A stretch of 64,000 bases of DNA from an uncultured Oscillospiraceae bacterium (lineage in GTDB: Bacteria > Bacillota > Clostridia > Oscillospirales > Oscillospiraceae). Both the position numbers and the translations under genes were made by a program. Below, one piece after another: positions 34,744-43,902 of this stretch (its first letter is position 1; every line of letters begins with the position of its first letter). The notes under the pieces are model-generated. The model was not told where the DNA came from. It did not search any database and saw nothing but the letters and a program-made list of their open reading frames with translations. The stretch is from the NCBI GenBank assembly GCA_934565655.1, contig CAKTIE010000007.1:21444-85443 (forward strand), read 5' to 3'.

Positions 34744-35997
34744 TTACATTTCCAGCAGATTTTGCAGGGCGTTTCGATAGATGCGGCGCAGCCGCTCCAT
34801 GTTGGCCAGGGTGATGTACTCGTTGCCCTCATGCTCGCGGCACTCCTCGCCGGGGAAGTTGGGTCCGAAAGCGATGATATTGTCCATGGCGCGGGCATAG
34901 GTGCCGCCGCCGATGGCCAGAGGCTGGGACATGTCGCCGGTCTCCCGGCGGTAGGCCTCCAGCAGACGGGTCATGACCGGGCCGTTCTTGTCCAGATACA
35001 CCGGACGCAGAGGACTGGCGGGCAGCATGGTGAAGCCGTGGGCCTCCGCCGCGGTACGCAGGGTATCCAGCACCGTCTGGCCGTCCATGGTCTCCGGGTG
35101 GCGGATGTCCACCGTCAGGCGGAGCGCTCCGTCCTCCACCCGCAGCATGCCTACGTTCAGGGACAGGGGGCCGCTGTCGGAGGATTCCATGTTCAGGCCC
35201 AGACGCCTGCCGTACTCGTCGCCGCCGAAGAGTGCCGTATAGGCATCGGCAAATTTGCCGCCCTCGGTCTGGGACAGGTGTGTCAGCACCTTGTCGATGG
35301 CGTTCTCGCCGTTCCATGGGGCGCTGCCGTGGGCGGGCCTTCCCTCGGCGCTGTGGGTGCCGGAGACAGTCTCCACCACGCACTCGTCCGGCACGATGTT
35401 AGGTGCGCTGCCGCCGTGGGCACTGAGGATACCGCTGCCCTCCAGAGGCATGGTGAGGGTCACCACGACGATGCCCTTCTCGCAGTAGATGGCGGGGAAA
35501 TCACCGTCGGGCGTGATGCCGCAGGTGACCGGCTCCTCGTTGGCCACATAGGCCTCCATATCGTACCAGTCGCCGTTCTCCTCCGTCTGGCCGAAGATCA
35601 GCCGGATGCGGCGGGGCATCTCCTTTCCGGCAGCGGCGTAGGCGTCCGCCAGATCCTTGACGGCATAGATGCTGATGATGGCCGGGCCCTTATCGTCCAG
35701 CGTGCCGCGGCCATAAAGGCGGCCGTCCGCCACTGTTCCGGCATAAGGGGGATAGTCCCAGCCCTTACCGGCAGGCACCACGTCCAGATGGCTCAGGACG
35801 CCGATGATCTCGTCGCCCTGCCCCACCTCGGCATAGCCGTACTTTCCGTCGGCGTTCTTCACGCGGAAGCCCAGCCTTTCGCACAGCGCCAGGGTATAGT
35901 CCAGCGCTTTGGCCGGGCCGGGGCCGTAGGGATAGCCGTCCCTGCCGTGATCGGCCACGGATTCGATGGCCAGCAGGCCCTTCAATGCTTCGATCAT
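34744..35997 (-). CDS. M20-family dipeptidase (PepV-like)
   Basis: 417 residues from MIEALKGLLAIESVADHGRD; the ATG overlaps the M32 stop (ATGA). Metal ligands appear in VLSHLDVVPAGKGWDYPPYAG, YGRGTLDDKGP, FGQTEENGDWYDME and a late His block. The fold matches PepV/Sapep dipeptidases that cut Xaa-Xaa or beta-Ala dipeptides in the cytoplasm. It is the last gene of the leftward opp operon, suited to finishing digestion of imported peptides. Confidence 0.92.
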   Translation of the reverse strand: MIEALKGLLAIESVADHGRDGYPYGPGPAKALDYTLALCERLGFRVKNADGKYGYAEVGQGDEIIGVLSHLDVVPAGKGWDYPPYAGTVADGRLYGRGTLDDKGPAIISIYAVKDLADAYAAAGKEMPRRIRLIFGQTEENGDWYDMEAYVANEEPVTCGITPDGDFPAIYCEKGIVVVTLTMPLEGSGILSAHGGSAPNIVPDECVVETVSGTHSAEGRPAHGSAPWNGENAIDKVLTHLSQTEGGKFADAYTALFGGDEYGRRLGLNMESSDSGPLSLNVGMLRVEDGALRLTVDIRHPETMDGQTVLDTLRTAAEAHGFTMLPASPLRPVYLDKNGPVMTRLLEAYRRETGDMSQPLAIGGGTYARAMDNIIAFGPNFPGEECREHEGNEYITLANMERLRRIYRNALQNLLEM

Positions 35998-37502
35998 ACG
36001 TTTACTCCATACAGTCCGGTGTATTTCTCCGTCAGATAGTCCACATAGTAGTGGGGCGCAAAGGACTCGCCGGTGGCACCTCGCAGCAGCTCGTCCGCCG
36101 TCAGCAGCATGCCGTGGCGATAGATCTTCTCCGTCAGCCACTGCTTCACCGGGGACAGATCGCCCCGGGCGATGCAGGCGTTCACATCCAGCTCCCGCGT
36201 CAGCGCCGCCATGAACTGGGCGGAGTAGGCCGTACCCAGGGCGTAGCTGGGGAAGTAGCCGAAGGTGCCGTCGGCCCAGTGCATATCCTGCAGGACGCCG
36301 CGGGCGTCATCAGGCACATCAATGCCCAGATACTTCTTATACAGCTCATTCCACGCGGCAGGCAGCTCGTCCACCGTCAGTTCATTGCGGAACAGGGCCT
36401 TTTCCAGCTGGTAGCGCACCAGCACATGGAAGGGGTAGGTTAGCTCGTCGGCGTCGGTGCGGATGAGACTGGGGCGGGCCACATTGACGGCCCGATAGAA
36501 CATCTCCGGCGTGACTGCCGTCATCTGCTCCGGGAACAGGCGGCACACCTCCGGGAAGATCAGATCGCAGAAGGCGCGGCTGCGGGCGATATAGTTCTCC
36601 CACAGGCGGGACTGGCTCTCGTGAATGGCGGTGGTGGCGCCGTGGCCCATGCAGGAGTGCAGCAGCTCCGGCGCGACGCTCAGCTCATACATGGCGTGGC
36701 CGCTTTCGTGGACGACGGAGAACAGATTGCTCAGCAGATCATCCTCGAAATATTTGGTGGTGATGCGGACATCGTCACGGGAAAACTCCACCGTGAAGGG
36801 GTGCTCCGACTCCCGCAGGACGCAGTGGGTCTTGTCGATGCCCATCACGTCCATCAGATAGCCGGACAGCGCCTTCTGCTGCGGAATGGGGAAGGTGCTG
36901 TTCAGGAAGCCCAGCTCCGGCTGAACGCCCTTTTCCATGATGGCGCGGAGCACCGGCGTCAGCTTCTCCCCCATCAGGTCAAAGAAGGGATCCAGCATGG
37001 CCTGGGTGCAGCCCTTCTCGAACTCGTTCAGCAGGGTGTCATAGACATCCGCGCCGGGTTTGATATAGTTGGCGTACTGGCGGCGGATCTCCACCATGTT
37101 GGCCAGATAGGGCTTGAAGAGGGAGAAATCGTTCCGGGCCTTGGCCAGCTGCCAGTAGTGGCGGCCGGCGTTGGCGGCCTTTTCCGCCGCCATAACGGCC
37201 TCCTTGGGCACCTTCTCCTGCTTTTCCCGCTGCTCCCGCAGCTCCTCCACCTCGCGGCGGGTCTGGAAGTCCAGCGCATCCCGGCGTTCATACAGGTCAG
37301 AGAGCAGCTGCCCCACACGGGGGTCTACGCTCATGCTGTGGATCTCGCCGGCGATCAGCTCCATGGTGTCGCCGGTGGCGTCGGAGCCGCCGCTGGGCAT
37401 GGAGGTGCTGGCATCGTACATCAGCAGGCTGGATACATGGGTATAGGCGTGGAGCTTCTTCTGGTAATCGCGCAGCTCCTGCACTTGCTTTTCCAGTTCC
37501 AT
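35994..37502 (-). CDS. M32-family metallocarboxypeptidase
   Basis: 502 residues, typical of M32. The zinc motif is VVHESGHAMYELS (HExxH) with a downstream IHESQSRLWEN glutamate. The N-terminus is helical (ELRDYQKKLHAYTHVSSLL, MYDASTSMPSGGSDATGDTM). It removes C-terminal residues from peptides in the cytoplasm. It follows oppF after 16 bp and overlaps the dipeptidase gene. Confidence 0.95.
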   Translation of the reverse strand: MELEKQVQELRDYQKKLHAYTHVSSLLMYDASTSMPSGGSDATGDTMELIAGEIHSMSVDPRVGQLLSDLYERRDALDFQTRREVEELREQREKQEKVPKEAVMAAEKAANAGRHYWQLAKARNDFSLFKPYLANMVEIRRQYANYIKPGADVYDTLLNEFEKGCTQAMLDPFFDLMGEKLTPVLRAIMEKGVQPELGFLNSTFPIPQQKALSGYLMDVMGIDKTHCVLRESEHPFTVEFSRDDVRITTKYFEDDLLSNLFSVVHESGHAMYELSVAPELLHSCMGHGATTAIHESQSRLWENYIARSRAFCDLIFPEVCRLFPEQMTAVTPEMFYRAVNVARPSLIRTDADELTYPFHVLVRYQLEKALFRNELTVDELPAAWNELYKKYLGIDVPDDARGVLQDMHWADGTFGYFPSYALGTAYSAQFMAALTRELDVNACIARGDLSPVKQWLTEKIYRHGMLLTADELLRGATGESFAPHYYVDYLTEKYTGLYGVNV

Positions 37503-37518
37503 GATCGTCCTCTCCTCG

Positions 37519-38487
37519 TTACAGGGTTCTGGCCTTCAGGCAGGCCACGAAATGGCCGGGCTCCACTTCCTCGAAGGGGATGTCGCCCTGGGTGCACTCC
37601 TCCGTGGCGAAGGGGCAGCGGGCGGCAAAGCGGCAGCCGGGCTTGGGGTTGATGGGGTTGGTGACCTCGCCCCGGATCAGCTGGGGCTTCTTGCTGCGCA
37701 TGGAGATGCTGGGCACAGGGATGGCCGACAGCAGCGCCTTGGTATAGGGGTGCAGCGGGTTGACGAACAGGTGCTTGGACTCGCAGTACTCCACGCACTT
37801 GCCCAGATACATGACAGCGATCTGGTTGGAGATATGGCGCACCACAGACAGATCGTGGGTGATGAACATATAGGTCAGGTTCCGCTCCTCCTGCAGATCC
37901 ATCAGCAGGTTCAGGATCTGGGCCTGAATGGACACGTCCAGTGCGGACACCGGCTCGTCGCAGACGATGAACCGGGGATTCAGGGACAGGGCGCGGGCCA
38001 CACCGATACGCTGGCGGCGGCCGCCGTCCAGCTCGTGGGGATAGGCGCCGGACAGACGCTCCGCCAGGCCGACGGTGTCCATCAGCTCGGCCACCTTTTC
38101 GTACACCTCGCTGCTGGTCTTATAGACGCCCGCCACGATCAGCGGCTCGGCGATCAGCTCCTGCACGCTCATGCGGGGGTTCAGGCTGGCGTAGGGATCC
38201 TGAAAGATCATCTGCATGTCGCGGCGGATCCTGGCCAGCTTCTTGGCCTTGTAGTGGGTGATGTCCTCGCCGTCATAGATGATGCGGCCGCTGGTGGGCT
38301 CGTGGAGCTTCAGCACCGTGCGGCCCAAAGTGGACTTGCCGCAGCCGGACTCGCCCACCACGCCCAGCGTCTCGCCCTCGTTGATCTTCAGGGTGATGCC
38401 GTCCACGGCGTGAAGGGTGGCGTTCTTGTTGATCTGGAAGTATTTGCACAGGTTGTCCATTTCGATCAGGGGATGCTTCTGGTTCAT
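37519..38487 (-). CDS. oppF: Oligopeptide/dipeptide ABC transporter ATPase (OppF-like)
   Basis: 322 residues. Walker [14 protein letters not shown]-loop [14 protein letters not shown], Walker [15 protein letters not shown], and the C-terminal OppF/D extension with a Cys-rich segment ([16 protein letters not shown]). The signature reads [15 protein letters not shown] rather than the usual LSGGQRQR. It starts 2 bp after oppD. Confidence 0.93.
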   Translation of the reverse strand: MNQKHPLIEMDNLCKYFQINKNATLHAVDGITLKINEGETLGVVGESGCGKSTLGRTVLKLHEPTSGRIIYDGEDITHYKAKKLARIRRDMQMIFQDPYASLNPRMSVQELIAEPLIVAGVYKTSSEVYEKVAELMDTVGLAERLSGAYPHELDGGRRQRIGVARALSLNPRFIVCDEPVSALDVSIQAQILNLLMDLQEERNLTYMFITHDLSVVRHISNQIAVMYLGKCVEYCESKHLFVNPLHPYTKALLSAIPVPSISMRSKKPQLIRGEVTNPINPKPGCRFAARCPFATEECTQGDIPFEEVEPGHFVACLKARTL

Positions 38488-38489
38488 GG

Positions 38490-39581
38490 TCAGACCTCCT
38501 CCTTTTCATCAAACAGGAAGCACTTGATGTGCAGGCCGTCCACATCGCAGGTCTCGGGATGGCACTGGCGGCAGCGCTCTGTGGCATGGGGACAGCGGGG
38601 AGAGAAATAGCAGCCCTGAGGCAGATCGGTGGGATCGGGCATCATGCCGTCGATGGGATGCAGGCGCCTTTCGTCCGCCTCCAGATTGGGGATGGAGTTG
38701 AACAGGCCCACCGTATAGGGGTGGTGCTTATCGCCGGTGAATACCTGCTCCACCGTGCCGTACTCGATGATCTCACCGGCATACATGACAGCCACCTTGT
38801 CGCAGGTCTGAGCCACGATGCCCAGATCGTGGGTAATCATGATCATGGAGGTATCCAGCTTCTCCTGCAGCTCCATCATCATGGCCAGCACCTGTGCCTG
38901 AATGGTCACATCCAGCGCCGTGGTGGGCTCGTCGGCGATCAGCAGCATGGGGTTGCAGGCCAGCGCGATGGCGATGACCACGCGCTGCTTCATGCCGCCG
39001 GAGAACTGATGGGGATAGTCCTTCTTGCGGCTGGGCATGATACCCACCATCTCAAGAACCTCCTCCACGCGGGCCTCCAGCTCGGCGCGGGTGTGGCCCT
39101 CATTGTGCATCTGAAGGGCCTCCAAAATCTGGTCACCCACCGTCAGCACCGGGTTCAGGGCCGTCATGGGGTCCTGGAAGATCATGGAGATCTTCTCGCC
39201 GCGGATACCCAGCATCTGCTTATTATTCAAATAGGTAGGGGCGGGCAGCTCCACAGCGGGGACTTCCGCGGTCTCGCCCTCCGGCGTGTGGGCGGCGATA
39301 TAGTCCTCCTCGGAGACGGCCGCGCCGTCCTTGTCGCGGATGGCCAGAATATCCTCGCCGTCGAACCAGATGGAGCCCCGGTTGGTGCGGGTGGTGCGCT
39401 CCGGCAGCAGGCCCAGAATGGACAGGGCCGTTGTGGTCTTGCCCGCGCCGGTCTCGCCTACCAGGCCCAGGGTCTCGCCCTTATTCAGGGTCAGGGAAAT
39501 GCCGTTGACGGCATGTACCGTTTCCAGATCGGTCCGATAGTCGATCTGCAGGTCTTTGATCTTCAGCAAAGCTTCACTCAT
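38490..39581 (-). CDS. oppD: Oligopeptide/dipeptide ABC transporter ATPase (OppD-like)
   Basis: 363 residues. Walker [12 protein letters not shown]-loop [12 protein letters not shown], signature [16 protein letters not shown], Walker [14 protein letters not shown], and the [14 protein letters not shown] tail. Between Walker A and the Q-loop it carries about 38 extra residues, acidic and Pro/Ala-rich ([14 protein letters not shown] through [13 protein letters not shown]), absent from ordinary OppD. Works with OppF on the permease pair. Confidence 0.93.
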   Translation of the reverse strand: MSEALLKIKDLQIDYRTDLETVHAVNGISLTLNKGETLGLVGETGAGKTTTALSILGLLPERTTRTNRGSIWFDGEDILAIRDKDGAAVSEEDYIAAHTPEGETAEVPAVELPAPTYLNNKQMLGIRGEKISMIFQDPMTALNPVLTVGDQILEALQMHNEGHTRAELEARVEEVLEMVGIMPSRKKDYPHQFSGGMKQRVVIAIALACNPMLLIADEPTTALDVTIQAQVLAMMMELQEKLDTSMIMITHDLGIVAQTCDKVAVMYAGEIIEYGTVEQVFTGDKHHPYTVGLFNSIPNLEADERRLHPIDGMMPDPTDLPQGCYFSPRCPHATERCRQCHPETCDVDGLHIKCFLFDEKEEV

Positions 39582-39595
39582 GATTCGTCCCTCCC

Positions 39596-40474
39596 TTAAT
39601 CCTTCAGCTTGGGATCCAGTGCGTCACGCAGGCCGTCACCGGCCAGGTTGAAGCTCAGCGCCGCGATGACGATGAACAGGCCGGGGATGTACAGCAGATG
39701 GGGTGCAGAGAACATATAGGTCTCGGCGTCGGACAGCAGCGCGCCCCATTCGGGAGCGGGCGGCTGCACGCCCATACCCAGAAAGCTCAGGCCGGAGGCG
39801 GACAGGATCATAGTGGCCACGTTCATGGTGGCGGTGACGATGATGGGGCCCAGCGCGTTGGGGATGACGTATTTCAGGATGATGCGCATGTCGCTGGTGC
39901 CGTAGGAGCGGGCGGCCTCGATATAGTCCTCCTCCACCACGCCCAGCACCACCGAGCGCACCATGCGGATGATGCCCGGGACGCAGGACACGGTGATGGC
40001 GATCAGCAGATTGCGGAGGTTGGCGCCCAGGGCCGCCACAACGGCAAGGCTCAGCAGGATGGGCGGCACGGTCATAATGACATCGGTGATGCGCATGATC
40101 ACGTTGTCCACCCAGCCGCCGTAGTAGGCGGCCACGGCGCCCAGCAGGCCGCCGATGATCATGGACACGATGGTGGTGATGATGCCGATGGCCAAGGAAT
40201 AGCGGGAGCCGTGGACGATGCGGGCGAACAGGTCGCGACCCGCCTCATCGGTGCCGAACCAGTGGGCCGCACTGGGGCCCTGCAGGCGGTTGGGGATATC
40301 CTGCGCGATGGCGTTTTCATAGGGAACGATCACGTCGGCAAAGACGGCGATGCCCACCACGAAGATCAGCAGCACCAGACCCAGCATGGCGGTCTTGCTC
40401 TTGCGGAAGCGCCGCCAGATCTCCTTGGCCTGACTGTTTTTCTTGCTCTTTTTGATCACTTTTTTCTCGTTCAT
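39596..40474 (-). CDS. oppC: Oligopeptide ABC transporter permease (OppC-like)
   Basis: 292 residues from MNEKKVIKKSKKNSQAKEIW, with AAGGAGAG before the ATG. One N-terminal helix (AMLGLVLLIFVVGIAVFADVI), the GTDEAGRDLFARIVHGSR motif typical of OppC, and five further helices with the EAA loop AARSYGTSDMRIILKYVIPN. Confidence 0.94.
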   Translation of the reverse strand: MNEKKVIKKSKKNSQAKEIWRRFRKSKTAMLGLVLLIFVVGIAVFADVIVPYENAIAQDIPNRLQGPSAAHWFGTDEAGRDLFARIVHGSRYSLAIGIITTIVSMIIGGLLGAVAAYYGGWVDNVIMRITDVIMTVPPILLSLAVVAALGANLRNLLIAITVSCVPGIIRMVRSVVLGVVEEDYIEAARSYGTSDMRIILKYVIPNALGPIIVTATMNVATMILSASGLSFLGMGVQPPAPEWGALLSDAETYMFSAPHLLYIPGLFIVIAALSFNLAGDGLRDALDPKLKD

Positions 40475-40496
40475 CAGTGTGCTCTCCTTTCCGCCG

Positions 40497-41429
40497 TCAG
40501 GACTTGTACAGTGCCTTGATGCGCGGGTCGATATAAGCGTAGAGGATATCGACGACAAGCATTACGATACAGAACAGTGCTGCCAGGAACAGCGTGGCCG
40601 CCAGCACCACAGGGGTGTCCTTCTGTCGGATGGAGCTGACGATCAGCATACCCAGGCCCGGCATGCCGAACACCGTCTCGCAGATAACAGCGCCGCCCAG
40701 AGAGGCGCCGAAGCTCATGCCCATGGAGGTGATCACCGGCAGCAGTGCGTTGCGCAGGGCGTGCTTCCAGATGACGGTCTTTTCCGGCACGCCCTTGCTG
40801 CGGGCGGTGCGGATGTAGTCCTGACGTATCGTTTCCAGCATGGTGGAGCGGGTCAGACGCATGTCGCTGGCGGCGCTGCCCAGTGCCAGGGTGATGGTGG
40901 GCAGGACGTAGCCGGTCCAGCTGTCGATACCGCTGAAGGGGAGCCAGCCCAGCTTCAGGGCGAAGATGATCATCAGCATCAGGCCCAGCCAGAAGCCGGG
41001 CATGGCAGAGAAGAACATGGCCAGCGTGGTCAGCACGTTGTCCAGCCACGAATACTGCTTCACGGCGGACACGATGCCCAGCACCACGCCCAGACCCACA
41101 CCCAGAATGGTGGAGGTGATGGCCAGCGTCAGCGTGCAGGGGAAGCGGGACATGATGGACTGGAACACCGGCTGGCCGTTGCGGTACGAAGTGCCGAAAT
41201 CGAAGTGCAGGACAATGCCCTTCAGGTAATTGAAGAACTGCTCGAAGAACGGCAGATCCGCGCCCAGCTTGTGGTTCAGCGCGGCGATGTCCTCCGGCTT
41301 GGCGGTGATGCCAAGGATCAGCTCGGCAGGGGTACCCGGCGTCAGGTACATGATGGCGTACACCAGAAAAATGGCGCCAAGCAGAACCGGTATGGTCAAC
41401 AGGATCCGCTTGATAACGTATTTGTACAT
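40497..41429 (-). CDS. oppB: Oligopeptide ABC transporter permease (OppB-like)
   Basis: 310 residues. KYVIKRILLTIPVLLGAIFL opens it; PGTPAELILG, a FDFGTSYRNGQPV block and the EAA loop RTARSKGVPEKTVIWKHALRN follow. First gene of the leftward six-gene operon, with a consensus promoter 50 bases upstream. Confidence 0.94.
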   Translation of the reverse strand: MYKYVIKRILLTIPVLLGAIFLVYAIMYLTPGTPAELILGITAKPEDIAALNHKLGADLPFFEQFFNYLKGIVLHFDFGTSYRNGQPVFQSIMSRFPCTLTLAITSTILGVGLGVVLGIVSAVKQYSWLDNVLTTLAMFFSAMPGFWLGLMLMIIFALKLGWLPFSGIDSWTGYVLPTITLALGSAASDMRLTRSTMLETIRQDYIRTARSKGVPEKTVIWKHALRNALLPVITSMGMSFGASLGGAVICETVFGMPGLGMLIVSSIRQKDTPVVLAATLFLAALFCIVMLVVDILYAYIDPRIKALYKS

Positions 41430-41479
41430 ACGATCTCCTCCCTGTTATCTGCGGAGCGTGGCTCCGGGGTGTTATGGTC

Positions 41480-41508
41480 ATTTTACTTTCGTTTTGCAAA
41501 AATGTCAA
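41480..41508 (-). promoter_or_regulatory. Sigma-A promoter of the opp-peptidase operon
   Basis: Minus strand: TTGACA (41508-41503), 17 bases, TAAAAT (41485-41480). Confidence 0.85.
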
Positions 41509-41511
41509 TAA

Positions 41512-41524
41512 TTTTATAAAATCT
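41512..41524. promoter_or_regulatory. Candidate GntR operator between the divergent opp-side promoters
   Basis: TTTTATAAAATCT lies 3 bases from one -35 box and 12 from the other. The identical 13-mer is at 48043-48055 in front of the GntR gene, with two near copies beside it. Confidence 0.6.
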
Positions 41525-41536
41525 CTCGAAAAAATA

Positions 41537-41565
41537 TTGCAAAATCCCGAAAGATTTGATAATAT
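41537..41565 (+). promoter_or_regulatory. Promoter of the flavoprotein-ferredoxin-M42-OppA operon
   Basis: TTGCAA, 17 bases, TAATAT, divergent from the opp promoter. Confidence 0.65.
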
Positions 41566-41658
41566 ATGGTCGAGCAGAGGGAACACGGCCGTTTTTTAGT
41601 CGATGTTTCCCCTCTTACGGTCGATGTAATTGTAATAATGTATATAGGAGGATGAAGC

Positions 41659-43608
41659 ATGAGCGAAATGAAATGGCCCTATCCTGCCAAGGTGAGCCAA
41701 GTCAACCGCATGGAGGCGGATGTGATCGTGCTGGGCGGCGGCATCGCCGGATGCATGGCCGCCATCAACGCCGCCAAGCGCGGCCAGAGCGTGATCCTGG
41801 TGGAAAAGGGCGCCACCAAGCGTTCCGGTGCAGGCGGCAGCGGCTGCGACCACTGGGAGAGCGCCGCCACCAACCCCTGCTCCGGCGTCTCTCCGGAGGA
41901 TCTGGTGCAGGCCATGCTGGATGACAACGACGGCTACAACAACGGCATCTCTCATTATATAGAGTGCCGCGAGGGCTGGGATCATCTGCAGGACATCGAG
42001 AAGATGGGCGGCAAGATCCGGGACACCGAGGACGAGTTCAAGGGCGCGGCCTTCCGGGACGAAAAGACCAAGCTGATGTTCGCCTATGACTATAAGAATA
42101 AGTTCACCATCCGCATCTGGGGCACCACCTTCAAGCCCGCCATGGAGAAGGAGTGCCGCCGTCTGGGCGTGAAGATCGTGGACCGCGTCATGGTCACCTC
42201 CCTGCTGACCGAGGGCGGTAAGAACGGGGCCAAGTGCGTGGGCGCTACCGGCGTTCACACCCGCACCGGCGAGTTCTATGTGTTCTCCTGCAAGGCGGCC
42301 ATCATCACCATGAGCCGTCCCGCCCGCGTGTGGCTGTTCTCCGCCGCCTATCCCGGCCTGTGCGAGTTCCGCCCCATGTGCACCATCGGTGACGGCCACG
42401 CCATGGGCTGGCGCGCCGGCGCGGAGTTCAACATGATGGAAAAATCCGTCCGGGCCGAGTTCTCCTCCGCCGGACGCTCCTTCCCGCCCTATTCCGCAGG
42501 CAACAACCACAACACCTGGTATCCCGCCTCCCTCATCGACGCCGAGGGCAAGGAGATCCCCTACGCCGACCGCGACGGCAACATCCTGACCGATGTGGAG
42601 CAGCGCTTCCAGCCCGCCAAGGGTCAGCACTACTTCCTGAAGGGCGGCAATATCGAGCAGGCCAAGTACGCCTACGACGGCCCGGAGACCCTTCCCTACG
42701 ACAAGCTGAAGGAGATGGGCTACAAGCTGCCCTTCTACGCCGACCTGTCCAACATGCCGGAGCTGGAGCGGAAGGTCATCTGGGGCATGATGGTAGGTCA
42801 GGAGGGCAAGACCAACGTGCCCGTGTATAAGAACTTCACCGAGGCGGGCTTCGATCCCACCAAGGACGTGCTGCAGTGCTACGGCGTAGGCTGGACCAGC
42901 GCCGAGTTCCTGCCCCAGGAGCGCCAGCTGTTCGGTATGCCCGGCGGCTTCATGAACGACTGGGATCTGATGACCAACATCCCCGGCCTGTTCGTGGCGG
43001 GCGACTCCCTGTTCTCCTCCAACTGCTTCGGCCATGCCGCCTCCACCGGCGCTTACGCCGGACGCAAGGCCGCGGCCTACGCCGCGAAGCAGGAGGGCTT
43101 CATCGCTCCCTGCGAGACCCAGGTGGAGAACGAGATGGAGCGGGTCTACGCGCCGCTGGGCGGCGACCCCGTCAACGGTGTCAGCTGGAAGGAGCTGAAC
43201 GAGGCCATCGCCAAGGCCATGCAGAACTACTGCGGCGAGCAGAAGCGGGACGAGCTGCTGCTGTCCGGCGTGGAGCTGCTGAACCGCTATGAGAAGGAGA
43301 TCGTACCCCGCACCTACGCCGCCAACCCCCACGAGCTGATGCGCCTGCTGGAGGTGTTCGACATCCTGACGGTGGCCCAGATCATCCTGCAGGCCTGTCT
43401 GGCCCGCCACCAGACCTGCCCCAAGCTGGAGTTCTACCGCACCGACGACGACGGCAAGACCATGGCTCCCTTCATCTGCATCCACAACGACGGCGAAAAG
43501 GTGGTAGCCCGGGAGGTGCCGCTTGACTACGCCGGTGATATCAAGGAAAATTACGAGAAGCACAATCAGGACTATATGGCAGAAAAGGCAAAGGAGGCGC
43601 AGGCATGA
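41659..43608 (+). CDS. FAD-dependent oxidoreductase, AprA/fumarate-reductase flavoprotein-like
   Basis: 649 residues. DVIVLGGGIAGCMAAINAAKRG is the FAD dinucleotide-binding start, then VEKGATKRSGAGGSG, and the second FAD block IPGLFVAGDSLFSSNCFGHA with a following AYAGRKAA. Length and layout resemble the alpha subunit of adenylylsulfate reductase. AGGAGG precedes the start. The next gene, a two-cluster ferredoxin, overlaps it (ATGA), as aprA and aprB are paired. No sulfate-activation gene is near, and the context is peptide uptake, so the substrate is probably not APS. Confidence 0.8.
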   Translation: MSEMKWPYPAKVSQVNRMEADVIVLGGGIAGCMAAINAAKRGQSVILVEKGATKRSGAGGSGCDHWESAATNPCSGVSPEDLVQAMLDDNDGYNNGISHYIECREGWDHLQDIEKMGGKIRDTEDEFKGAAFRDEKTKLMFAYDYKNKFTIRIWGTTFKPAMEKECRRLGVKIVDRVMVTSLLTEGGKNGAKCVGATGVHTRTGEFYVFSCKAAIITMSRPARVWLFSAAYPGLCEFRPMCTIGDGHAMGWRAGAEFNMMEKSVRAEFSSAGRSFPPYSAGNNHNTWYPASLIDAEGKEIPYADRDGNILTDVEQRFQPAKGQHYFLKGGNIEQAKYAYDGPETLPYDKLKEMGYKLPFYADLSNMPELERKVIWGMMVGQEGKTNVPVYKNFTEAGFDPTKDVLQCYGVGWTSAEFLPQERQLFGMPGGFMNDWDLMTNIPGLFVAGDSLFSSNCFGHAASTGAYAGRKAAAYAAKQEGFIAPCETQVENEMERVYAPLGGDPVNGVSWKELNEAIAKAMQNYCGEQKRDELLLSGVELLNRYEKEIVPRTYAANPHELMRLLEVFDILTVAQIILQACLARHQTCPKLEFYRTDDDGKTMAPFICIHNDGEKVVAREVPLDYAGDIKENYEKHNQDYMAEKAKEAQA

Positions 43609-43898
43609 AAGAGATCAAGGAATTCGGCTTCCGTCAGACGCCGCCTGCCACGCCGCTGCGGTTCGACGCGGAGAAGTGCATCGGCTGCAACCGCTGCATG
43701 GAGGCGTGCATGATCGACGTGATGACCCCCGGCGAAAAGGGCAGCCATCCCGTGGTGTCCTATCCCGACGAGTGCTGGTACTGCGGCTGCTGCGTGATGG
43801 AGTGCCCCACCGGCGCCATCAGCCTGCACCATCCGCTGATGAACCAGACCCGCTGGGTGGAGAAGGCCAGTCTGCTGAAAAACAGAAAGGAGAACTGA
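43605..43898 (+). CDS. Ferredoxin subunit with two [4Fe-4S] motifs (AprB-like)
   Basis: 97 residues. CIGCNRCMEACMID and CWYCGCCVMECPTG each fit CxxCxxCxxxC and would bind two clusters. No membrane segment. It is translationally coupled to the flavoprotein gene and is probably its electron-transfer subunit. AprB proper is longer, with a C-terminal tail that is mostly missing here. Confidence 0.9.
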   Translation: MKEIKEFGFRQTPPATPLRFDAEKCIGCNRCMEACMIDVMTPGEKGSHPVVSYPDECWYCGCCVMECPTGAISLHHPLMNQTRWVEKASLLKNRKEN

Positions 43899-43902
43899 GC
43901 GT

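Noticed and set aside
41596-43563. 655-codon frame antisense to the flavoprotein gene
   Set aside because: It is a low-complexity His/Gly/Ala/Leu translation with no domain, opposite a clear FAD protein.
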